Shown here: positions 1-5,072 of the stretch, in pieces
Layout of the letters: each line of letters opens with the position of its first letter
How positions within the stretch are numbered: the stretch's first letter is position 1
DNA from: Dehalococcoidia bacterium
GTDB taxonomy: Bacteria; Chloroflexota; Dehalococcoidia; GIF9; AB-539-J10
Assembly (NCBI GenBank): GCA_030612165.1
Contig: JAUWOK010000066.1
Span: 1 to 5,072 of the forward strand
DNA length: 5,072 nt
Reading direction: 5' to 3'
Notes under the pieces: generated by a model
What the model saw: only the letters and a program-made list of their open reading frames with translations
What the model was told of the DNA's origin: nothing
The model's database searches: none
Made by a program: the position numbers and the translations under genes

Positions 1-811
1 ATAAAGTTATTACTTTAAACACAACACAATAGACAGCTAATGTTAATGAGGCATGAAGTGTCGACGGTAAAGTACCGGCGGATGCAAATGCACCATGAGT
101 AAATAGGCTAGATGGCATGAGTGCATCGACATTAGGTCCAATAAGGTAATCCGGTATTTTAGCTAACCAACCCCCCGACTGACCGAATAGACCCACAGCT
201 ATAGCTTCTATAAAATAGAACCCCAGCCCTCCACCCATACCGGTTATAGCAGAGCGACCTAAGAAGGCAAAGAAAGTAGTTAATAGTATGTAAGGAAGTA
301 AAGAAAATAGTGTCCATCCGAACATTTTAAACAGTCCCCCAATGTAAGAGACCGTCATAAAGTCCCAGTTAATACTGCCTAATAGACTGGAGGTAATCAA
401 GGCTAAAATAAATCCGATAATGAAAGAAATGAACAAGCCTATGACCGCTATAACGATAAAAGAAACCAGCTTTGATATAACGAAATAATACCTGACTCCT
501 CTTCTTGCCAGCACCTGCCTGATGGAGCCCCAACCATATTCATTGCCTATAGACGATGCTACCAGAATTATCAGCAACAGCGTCCCAATAGTACCCGCAG
601 TGGAAAAAATCATGTTGAATGCGTCAGGAAATTGAAGCGAGGCTCTTATAGCATCTATAGCTGTTCCTGGCATCATATCGGATGAGCTAGAAATTATCCC
701 ATAAGTAGCAAAAAACATAAGACAAAAGAAGGCAGCCAGGACAACAAGCAATAGCCATGTCATTCTTCTTTTGCGCAGCTTAAAAAGCTCAGCTCTAATC
801 ATCTCAAGCAT
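1..811 (-). CDS. ABC-2 type transporter permease, C-terminus cut by window edge
   Basis: This is the membrane subunit of an ABC exporter, expected to form the transmembrane channel in the cytoplasmic membrane together with the ATPase encoded just upstream. The frame stays open from an ATG at 811 to the window edge, giving 270 residues without a stop. It starts with the cytoplasmic, basic leader MLEMIRAELFKLRKRR, typical of ABC-2 permeases. Hydrophobic segments follow at roughly residues 17-37, 66-88, 110-142, 160-183, 190-212 and 254-270. Between the second and third lies NEYGWGSIRQVL (90-101), the coupling-region motif of this family (NE-Y-x-G-[ST]-[IL]-R). The ATG overlaps the end of the ATPase gene by 8 bases and has a GAGGAG ribosome binding site at 819-824, 7 bases upstream, so the two are translationally coupled. 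Family assignment is firm. The substrate is unknown; bacitracin-, lantibiotic- or sodium-export type roles are family possibilities only. Confidence 0.9.
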   Translation of the reverse strand, partial: MLEMIRAELFKLRKRRMTWLLLVVLAAFFCLMFFATYGIISSSSDMMPGTAIDAIRASLQFPDAFNMIFSTAGTIGTLLLIILVASSIGNEYGWGSIRQVLARRGVRYYFVISKLVSFIVIAVIGLFISFIIGFILALITSSLLGSINWDFMTVSYIGGLFKMFGWTLFSLLPYILLTTFFAFLGRSAITGMGGGLGFYFIEAIAVGLFGQSGGWLAKIPDYLIGPNVDALMPSSLFTHGAFASAGTLPSTLHASLTLAVYCVVFKVITL

Positions 812-1727
812 TTGTTTTCTCCTCAGTCATTTCCAGGAAATATTCTTCCAATGTATTATCTTTAGCTCTCATTTCCGTTACAAAGATACTTTCCCTGGCT
901 AAAGCAGAGCTTATTTCGGCATATTTCTCTGCGTTGACATCGATAAGCAATTTATCATCTTCTCTGACGATGGAAGTTATCCAATCGATGTTTTTTAAAA
1001 TCGCCATAGCCTTTTCAGGTTCGTTTACTTTTAACTGCAGTAAATCGCCCTTCTTCATCAGGTCTTTTGTCAGTCCCTGGGTAATCATCTTACCCTGTTT
1101 GATAATGGCCACACGACTGCAAACCTGTTCCACCTCGTGCAACAGGTGGCTATTAAGAAAAATCGTTTTCCCCTCGTGGCCTAGACTGATGATTAGTCCA
1201 CGGATCTCCTTCATCCCCGCAGGATCCAGACCGTTGGTCGGTTCATCTAAAATGAGAAATTCGGGATCATTGAGTAGGGCGCAAGCTATAGCCAGGCGCT
1301 GCTTCATTCCCAGAGAATAGTTGCTGAACTTATCCTTCTCGCGGCCTGACAACGCTACCAATTCCAGAACCTTTTCAATCCTGCTACTGCTTATTCCTCC
1401 GGTAATCCGGGCAATGTAGTCTAAATTATCTTTCCCTGAAAGGTAGGGATAAAATCCGGGATTTTCCGTCACAGCCCCTATTCTTTTCAATATTTTGGGC
1501 AAATGGCTCTGAGTGTTCAGACCAAAGAGCTCAACTGTTCCTGAGGTAGGAGCGATAAGACCCAGCATCATTCCCATTGTTGTGCTCTTTCCAGAGCCAT
1601 TAGGACCTAAAAAGCCAAAGATCTCTCCTTTATGAACCTCTAAATTAAGGTCATCTACGGCTACCAGCTTACCGAAACATTTAGTTAGATGTTCCGTTCG
1701 AACTATCAAATCACCATTCTTCTCCAT
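804..1727 (-). CDS. ABC transporter ATP-binding protein, BcrA/NatA type
   Basis: This is the 307-residue nucleotide-binding subunit that hydrolyses ATP to drive export through the downstream permease. All core motifs are present: Walker A GPNGSGKST (41-49), signature YSLGMKQR (137-144), Walker B FLILDEP with catalytic Glu162 (157-163), D-loop GLDP (166-169) and switch His194 in NSHLLHEVEQ. The usual Q-loop glutamine is replaced by Glu88 in TENPGFYP, a pattern I associate with the bacitracin-resistance-like (BcrA) subfamily. After about residue 220 comes the extra C-terminal domain (KGDLLQLKV through to TLEEYFLEM) common to DrrA/BcrA-like ATPases. The start is set by AAGGGAG at 1734-1740, 6 bases before the ATG. 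It is the first gene of a two-gene operon. It probably handles a drug, antimicrobial peptide, ion or lipid-like substrate, but nothing in the window tells which, and no two-component regulator is adjacent. Confidence 0.97.
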   Translation of the reverse strand: MEKNGDLIVRTEHLTKCFGKLVAVDDLNLEVHKGEIFGFLGPNGSGKSTTMGMMLGLIAPTSGTVELFGLNTQSHLPKILKRIGAVTENPGFYPYLSGKDNLDYIARITGGISSSRIEKVLELVALSGREKDKFSNYSLGMKQRLAIACALLNDPEFLILDEPTNGLDPAGMKEIRGLIISLGHEGKTIFLNSHLLHEVEQVCSRVAIIKQGKMITQGLTKDLMKKGDLLQLKVNEPEKAMAILKNIDWITSIVREDDKLLIDVNAEKYAEISSALARESIFVTEMRAKDNTLEEYFLEMTEEKTNA

Positions 1728-1944
1728 AAAAATCTCCCTTCTTTTTAAATTAGGGCATATCCGTCAAGGCCTAAAAACCTATCAATGGCACTGCTTTCAG
1801 GAAACTACGTAGGAGGCTCATTATCTGCTTGGATCATACCCTCAAAACTGAGACACATACCCCATAGCCTTATTCACTATTTTCATCGCGATTGTAGCAC
1901 CCACGATAATGACTATTCAACTGGATATGGTAACTCGCCAGATA
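1728..1944. other. intergenic region without a recognisable gene
   Basis: About 215 bases separate the ABC operon from the prepilin-like fragment. Neither strand has an ORF with recognisable content: the longest minus-strand frames are short and broken by stops, and the plus-strand frame from 1785 has no family features. Visible elements are the weak promoter candidate near 1756-1785 and a small inverted repeat CTCA-GTTT-TGAG (plus-strand copy near 1842-1853). The latter is too short to call a terminator. The region could be decayed coding or mobile sequence, but no terminal repeat or transposase fragment can be shown. Confidence 0.5.
1756..1785 (-). promoter_or_regulatory. weak promoter candidate for the ABC operon
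   Basis: On the minus strand TTGATA (1780-1785) is followed after 18 bases by GATATG (1756-1761). Transcription would start near 1749 and leave a leader of about 22 bases carrying the AAGGGAG ribosome binding site, which is sensible geometry. The -10 match is poor, and a second TTGAC sits inside the spacer, so this is only a candidate. Confidence 0.27.
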
Positions 1945-2106
1945 CTATACGAGGCAGCTCGGGGTCATGACACGTGCCACTCCCCTCTTCAAAAGCCCAG
2001 TAAGCGGCTGGAGTGGCCGACCAACGATAACCAGGATAAGGATAATCTCAACGAGGGTAAAGCCCTTCTGGTGCCCTCTTGTCTTTTTCTCCTTGAATTT
2101 TCCCAT
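1945..2106 (-). pseudogene. type IV prepilin-like N-terminal fragment (broken or truncated)
   Basis: From the ATG at 2106 the 53-residue product begins with a basic hydrophilic leader MGKFKEKKTRGHQKG, then FTLVEIILILVIVG. This is the class III signal of type IV pilins and pseudopilins: Gly15/Phe16 is the prepilin peptidase cleavage site, Glu sits at mature position 5, and a hydrophobic stalk helix follows. A normal pilin continues this helix for about 20 residues and then has a globular domain, for a total above 100 residues. Here the helix ends at Gly29 (about base 2019), is followed by RPLQPLTGLLKRGVARV, and stops at residue 53. I infer a frameshift, deletion or truncation. An upstream ATG at 2133 (adding MEFVILPRE) is in frame; neither start has a well-spaced Shine-Dalgarno. 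No pilus assembly gene is nearby. The motif could be coincidental, but the match in order and spacing is good. Confidence 0.45.
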
Positions 2107-2144
2107 CTCTCTCGGCAAAATAACAAATTCCATAGCAACAAACA

Positions 2145-2150
2145 ATTATA
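2145..2150 (-). promoter_or_regulatory. TATAAT-like -10 box before the prepilin-like fragment
   Basis: A perfect TATAAT on the minus strand lies 11 bases before the ATG at 2133 and 38 before the ATG at 2106. No convincing -35 exists at 16-18 bases upstream; the nearest TTGAAG is 24 bases away. It may be a relic promoter or chance. Confidence 0.25.
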
Positions 2151-2236
2151 CAGAAAGAGAATCCCGCTTCAGGACTTCAATTGAACTGAACCTGGCACCA
2201 CGAAGAAAATACCGGTTGAGACGGTGATCCGAAAAG

Positions 2237-2309
<73 letters not shown>

Positions 2310-2317
2310 AAAAAAAG

Positions 2318-2391
2318 GGTGAGTGAAGGGACTCGAACCCTCGATCTCCAGGGCCACAACCTGGCGCCTTAACCTCTGGGCTACACCCACC
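2318..2391 (-). tRNA. trnH: tRNA-His, anticodon GUG
   Basis: This is a complete minus-strand cloverleaf. The acceptor GTGGGTG pairs with CACTCAC through one G-U pair. The extra G at -1 (base 2391) faces C73, the identity mark for histidyl-tRNA synthetase. The anticodon stem CCAGG/CCTGG encloses TTGTGGC, which places GTG at 34-36. The T arm is GAGGG-TTCGAGT-CCCTT. The D stem GCCC/AGGC has a mismatch at its last pair. The CCA end is not encoded: the sequence after C73 is C followed by a T run. It is the first gene after the promoter at 2404-2432 and is presumably cotranscribed with tRNA-Arg. Confidence 0.97.
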
Positions 2392-2403
2392 ATGCGCAAA
2401 GCC

Positions 2404-2432
2404 ATTATAGCGAGATTACGTTCAGCTTTCAA
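2404..2432 (-). promoter_or_regulatory. housekeeping sigma promoter of the tRNA-His/tRNA-Arg operon
   Basis: On the minus strand TTGAAA (2427-2432) and a perfect TATAAT (2404-2409) are separated by the optimal 17 bases. The expected start, about 7 bases downstream near 2397, lies just before the mature 5' end of tRNA-His at 2391. The promoter sits in the gap after the UPF0280 gene, so the tRNAs do not depend on read-through from the homocysteine operon. Confidence 0.87.
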
Positions 2433-2494
2433 TTTCGCTCTCGCAGGTAGCAAAAATCCCCGCGTCGTCTTGCTCCTCGGAAAAAGGCGTTGGT

Positions 2495-3217
2495 TTACAT
2501 GGGCTCTATCTTCACCTTGCCCCAGGCTCCCATCTTCTCCCCTTTGATAACCACCACCCCCAACACCCCTTGTATGCTCTGCGCTTTCTTCAGCGCCCGG
2601 GGAATATCTTCTTCACTGCCAGCCACGTTGCCCACGGCGGTAGCGGCGGCGTCGGCCAGGGCAGCGGAAGCAGCGAGAATCACAACCGCATCGGCCTCGC
2701 CCAGGCTCAGAGAATGCCCCACCGTGCCCGAAGAAGTGCAGATACCAAGGGGAGTATCTTCAGGCTCGATTTCCAGAGCGAGTTTGCCGCTAAAAGGCGA
2801 GCTCCCGGCATAAATGCCCACCCGCCGCTGCCTTTTTGTCACGAGAAAAATATCGCCTCCATTTTCCACGATGATCTCCGGCGAAAAAGAAAGAAGGTCC
2901 CTGCCCACCGCTTCCGCGACGGCACCGGCCACGGCAGCCATAGGGCCCACCCCGGCCAGCACGCCTGCATGAGACATCTGCCTGACAATATCCGGGGATT
3001 CCTCTGTCACGATACACGGCTCCATCATGGTGAGAAAAAGAGGACATTGCCCGATGTACTCCTTCAGATAAGACCGGTGTCCGGCAAGAGACAAGGCTGC
3101 CTCCTTCTCCAGATTACGCACAGCCCTGAAATAGATATCGCTCTCTTCCTCAACGACATGAAAGGAAACGAGATCGCCGTCTGTGATCCAGCGGCGGTAA
3201 AAGCAAGGGCTTTCCAT
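2495..3217 (-). CDS. UPF0280 family protein (COG2122, ApbE-like)
   Basis: This 240-residue cytoplasmic protein belongs to the ApbE-like UPF0280 family. The signatures are AGVGPMAAVAGAVAE (87-101), ENGGDIFL (118-125), TSSGTVGHSLSLGEADAV (161-178) and ADAAATAVGN (188-197). These parallel the GPMA, NGGD and C-terminal ADA-T-A segments of ApbE flavin transferases, but there is no lipoprotein signal and the protein is shorter. In Methanosarcina a COG2122 member (MA1715) was linked to efficient sulfide assimilation; its exact reaction is not settled to my knowledge. The position, 20 bases after the NIL-ferredoxin gene and in the same operon as the DUF39 protein, supports a role in homocysteine formation from sulfide. 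The start at 3217 is supported by GGGAG about 8 bases upstream; the nearby ATG at 3221 is out of frame. It appears to be the last gene of the operon. No clear terminator follows. Confidence 0.95.
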   Translation of the reverse strand: MESPCFYRRWITDGDLVSFHVVEEESDIYFRAVRNLEKEAALSLAGHRSYLKEYIGQCPLFLTMMEPCIVTEESPDIVRQMSHAGVLAGVGPMAAVAGAVAEAVGRDLLSFSPEIIVENGGDIFLVTKRQRRVGIYAGSSPFSGKLALEIEPEDTPLGICTSSGTVGHSLSLGEADAVVILAASAALADAAATAVGNVAGSEEDIPRALKKAQSIQGVLGVVVIKGEKMGAWGKVKIEPM

Positions 3218-3237
3218 GCATTGTCTCCCTGCCCCGC

Positions 3238-3648
3238 TTAAAAATACAGCTCCATCGCCCGGGTCGGGCAGGCTTTAACGCATATTTCGCAGACAACGCA
3301 CTTATCATTATCAAAAAGAATTTTCCAGGTGCCCGGTTCCACGGAAAAAGCTTCGGCCGGGCAGAGGGCTACGCAGGCTCCGCAATGAGTACATCTCTCT
3401 TCATTGCGCACCACATCCTGACTCAAGGATTGAATTTTCACCCCCGCCTCCAGCAGATACTGCACCCCCCTGTCATAGGCTCTCTGTTCGCCCATGAGCT
3501 CCATGACCATCAACCCTTCCTCCCCGGGCGTAATTTGCGCCTTGACGATGCTGAAAGTAAGGTCAAAATCCCTGGCCAGGTGACAAACTATCGCTTGCTT
3601 CGACATCTGGGGAGGAAAATGCAACACTAACCTTTTCGAAATATCCAT
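3238..3648 (-). CDS. NIL domain plus 2[4Fe-4S] ferredoxin protein
   Basis: This is a 136-residue small redox protein. Residues 1-77 form a NIL domain, the ACT-like fold also found at the end of the methionine importer ATPase MetN (LVLHFPPQMSKQAIVCHLAR, then a beta-rich half). Residues 82-136 are a bacterial-type ferredoxin with two complete cluster motifs: Cys86, 89, 92 and 96 (CTHCGACVALCP) and Cys117, 120, 123 and 127 (CVVCEICVKACP). The architecture matches the archaeal NIL-ferredoxin (MA1822 type), which acts with the DUF39 protein in converting aspartate semialdehyde to homocysteine, probably supplying electrons or handling sulfur. It lies 27 bases after the DUF39 gene and 20 before UPF0280. 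AGAGGG lies about 10 bases ahead of the ATG. The NIL part may sense methionine or a related ligand; that is inference. Confidence 0.95.
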   Translation of the reverse strand: MDISKRLVLHFPPQMSKQAIVCHLARDFDLTFSIVKAQITPGEEGLMVMELMGEQRAYDRGVQYLLEAGVKIQSLSQDVVRNEERCTHCGACVALCPAEAFSVEPGTWKILFDNDKCVVCEICVKACPTRAMELYF

Positions 3649-3675
3649 CTCTCGTTTACCCTCTTGATAACAGGA

Positions 3676-4890
3676 CTATTCTACTTCTATTATCGGCTTT
3701 TCCTCAAGGGGCTTAAAAGTAACCCCCTCCTCCACCCCCGGCAGAGAGACGACAGGCTCGGTAAGCAAAAACTCTCCCTTTTCTATCCACCCCTTCAGGA
3801 TGCTGGCAATCTCCAGTGCCCTGGAATAACTGGACAGGGAGGAGGTGGGAATTCCCTTGCCTTGTATCTCAACGGAACCGCTCCTCAGCTCCGCATAGCT
3901 CACTTCTGCCAGTATGCCCTCTTCCCTGCGGGGATAAGCTCCTGAATAATCAACCACGGGCGCAAAAATTTCGGCGTTACTGACCATAGTGTGGCGCAGT
4001 ACCTCCTCGGACAAGATGGGAATGGGAACACCGATGCCTACAACCAGCGTGGCGCCATAACCAAGCATGCTCGCTCCCATCAGCCAGGCGGGCTTCATCT
4101 GCTTCATATCTCCAATGACGGAAAGCGTACCCGCCGCCCTCTTGGGCACGCCATTCTCCCCCCGCGGAACATCCGGACAATGCTGTGTGCCATGCCAGGC
4201 CACATAACCGATTCCCCCACCCAGGAATATCCTGGTTCCTATGCCGATGGTCTGATAATAAGGGTCATTAAGCAAGGGGGATAACTCCCCCGCGGTCGCA
4301 TAATTGATATTGCCCAGGTTCGGCTTGAGTACGCCCATATAGGTATAGAGCATCCGCCCGGAGAGATTGGCGGCAGCATTGTAATTCTGGTAAGCATTTC
4401 TGACATTAAACAGCGTAGCATCGTTAATATCCTTGATATTTATCCATGTTTCCAGTTTTTTCCTGGGATAACAATCAGAGCCACTGGTAACAGCTTCCAA
4501 TCTGACATCCTTCCCCGCCACCAGTTCCTCTATCACATGCCCTCCCCCATATCTGAATTCACCGGGATAACTTCTGTTCCTGGGGTCATAATCGGGAATA
4601 GCAGTGGCCCCCAGAAAGACATCCACGGCAGCGATGCCGGTGTAAACAGGAACATCGTTTAAGCAAGCCCTGCCTCCGCCAAACTTGATCCTCGGCTGAG
4701 AATGCCCCACATTCAGGAACGCTCCCGAGGAGCACATGGGGCCAAAAGTGCCCGTGGTTACTACGTCGATTTCGCGGGCGGCCCGGCTTACCCCTTGGCT
4801 GCGGGCAATATCGATGACCTCCGCGGCAGTCACTACCACTGCCTGGCCTCTCTTTATTTTCTCGTTAATCTCGGCAACAGTCTTTGCCAT
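3676..4890 (-). CDS. homocysteine biosynthesis protein, DUF39/COG1900 family
   Basis: This 404-residue protein is a full-length DUF39 (HcyBio) family member. The family converts L-aspartate semialdehyde and sulfide to homocysteine in methanogens and some anaerobic bacteria, providing the methionine precursor without O-acetyl- or O-succinyl-homoserine. Visible landmarks are VVTTGTFGPMCSSGAFLNVG with Cys53, GGGRACLNDVPVYTG with Cys76, SGSDCYPRKK with Cys140, GIGTRIFLGGGIGYVAWHGT followed by Cys237, and GDMKQMKPAWLMGASMLGYG. The Cys in the PMCSSG and SDCYPRK contexts are candidates for the conserved sulfur-carrying cysteines. The C-terminus ends soon after the core, with no CBS domains, unlike the longer archaeal version. 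The electron-transfer and ApbE-like partners follow directly. The ATG at 4890 lies 6 bases after the stop of the Thi4 gene, with AGAGAG just upstream, so translation is likely coupled. Confidence 0.95.
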   Translation of the reverse strand: MAKTVAEINEKIKRGQAVVVTAAEVIDIARSQGVSRAAREIDVVTTGTFGPMCSSGAFLNVGHSQPRIKFGGGRACLNDVPVYTGIAAVDVFLGATAIPDYDPRNRSYPGEFRYGGGHVIEELVAGKDVRLEAVTSGSDCYPRKKLETWINIKDINDATLFNVRNAYQNYNAAANLSGRMLYTYMGVLKPNLGNINYATAGELSPLLNDPYYQTIGIGTRIFLGGGIGYVAWHGTQHCPDVPRGENGVPKRAAGTLSVIGDMKQMKPAWLMGASMLGYGATLVVGIGVPIPILSEEVLRHTMVSNAEIFAPVVDYSGAYPRREEGILAEVSYAELRSGSVEIQGKGIPTSSLSSYSRALEIASILKGWIEKGEFLLTEPVVSLPGVEEGVTFKPLEEKPIIEVE

Positions 4891-4896
4891 CGCTCT

Positions 4897-5072
4897 CTAT
4901 TTCCCTCTCGTCTCCGCTTGAACGGAAGTCCCCTGCCGCAACATCTCTACGGCCAGCTTCGCAGCCTCTTTGCCCGAAAGAAACATGCCTCCGCACACAG
5001 GCCCCATTCTGGGCACACCGAAAACCGCGCTGGCTGCCATGCCGGCACCTATCAATCCAGGATAAACCTCCT
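4897..5072 (-). CDS. thi4: thiazole synthase, Thi4 family (C-terminal 57 residues only)
   Basis: Only the end of the gene is in the window. The frame reads EVYPGLIGAGMAASAVFGVP, then RMGPVCGGMFLSGKEAAKLA, then about 20 less conserved residues to a TAG. The pattern GxxAAGMA-xx-V-G-xPRMGP-xx-GGM-LSG-K-AA is the FAD-binding C-terminus of Thi4 proteins. These make the ADP-thiazole moiety of thiamine from NAD and glycine; archaeal and anaerobic bacterial members take sulfur from sulfide catalytically, unlike the suicidal yeast enzyme. The catalytic His/Cys that separates the two types lies outside the window, so the sulfide-dependent assignment is inferred from the setting. The second residue after RMGPV, usually Phe in relatives I recall, is Cys here. 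The gene is 6 bases upstream of the homocysteine biosynthesis gene and probably in the same transcript. Other thiamine genes are not visible. Confidence 0.9.
   Translation of the reverse strand, partial: EVYPGLIGAGMAASAVFGVPRMGPVCGGMFLSGKEAAKLAVEMLRQGTSVQAETRGK

Noticed and set aside
934..1320. Plus-strand open frame opposite the ATPase
   Set aside because: The product is Ser/Phe-rich without domain features and is fully covered by the well-supported minus-strand ATPase.
1741..1960. Insertion-sequence end or REP-like repeat
   Set aside because: The CTCA/TGAG inverted repeat is only 4 pairs, no second copy or terminal repeat is visible, and no transposase fragment is recognisable.
2196..2236. 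Possible intrinsic terminator after tRNA-Arg
   Set aside because: The ACCG/CGGT stem has only 4 pairs with a 7-base loop, and the following T run is interrupted. Too weak to annotate.
2435..2494. Possible terminator after the UPF0280 gene
   Set aside because: There are two T runs on the minus strand (CCTTTTTCC and GGATTTTTGC), but no stem longer than 3-4 pairs can be formed ahead of either.
2570..3241. Long plus-strand open frame (223 codons) opposite the UPF0280 gene
   Set aside because: It is antisense to a gene with clear family motifs, has a low-complexity His/Arg/Gly-rich product and shows no recognisable domain. It is a shadow frame in GC-rich coding sequence.
3977..4421. Short minus-strand frames inside the DUF39 gene
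   Set aside because: They overlap, in other frames, a 404-residue protein with continuous family similarity.

Overview
All recognisable genes in this window lie on the minus strand, so transcription runs from high to low coordinates. Both ends are cut: the gene at 4897-5072 enters from the right and the gene at 1-811 leaves on the left. The purine-rich ribosome binding sites, a near-consensus housekeeping promoter before the tRNA genes, the BcrA-type ABC exporter and the oxygen-sensitive sulfur metabolism all suggest an anaerobic bacterium. A Firmicutes (Clostridia-type) host is my best guess, but this is inference and no taxonomic marker gene is present.

Right part (2495-5072): a tight four-gene cluster. 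In transcription order it holds the C-terminus of a Thi4-family thiazole synthase (sulfide-dependent type presumed from the setting), a DUF39/COG1900 homocysteine biosynthesis protein, a small NIL-domain protein with two [4Fe-4S] ferredoxin motifs, and a UPF0280/COG2122 ApbE-like protein. The gaps are 6, 27 and 20 bases, so this looks like one operon. The last three families are the ones linked in methanogenic archaea to making homocysteine directly from aspartate semialdehyde and sulfide, bypassing O-acyl-homoserine. The cluster therefore reads as a sulfide assimilation / methionine precursor module, with a second sulfur-inserting enzyme (Thi4) at its head.

Middle (2237-2432): a two-tRNA operon, tRNA-His(GUG) then tRNA-Arg(UCG), 8 bases apart, with its own promoter TTGAAA-17 bp-TATAAT. 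Neither tRNA has an encoded CCA end.

From 1728 to 2236 there is no intact gene. The stretch contains the clear start of a type IV prepilin-like protein (leader, Gly/Phe cleavage site, Glu at +5) whose frame loses pilin character after 14 mature residues, so it is a fragment or broken gene. The rest is unexplained AT-richer intergenic sequence with a weak promoter candidate.

Left part (1-1727): a two-gene ABC-2 exporter operon, with a BcrA/NatA-type ATPase followed by its membrane permease, overlapping by 8 bases. Its substrate cannot be told from sequence.

The strongest candidate for something under-described is the placement of the Thi4-family gene in the homocysteine operon, together with a cysteine in its usually Phe-containing C-terminal motif.
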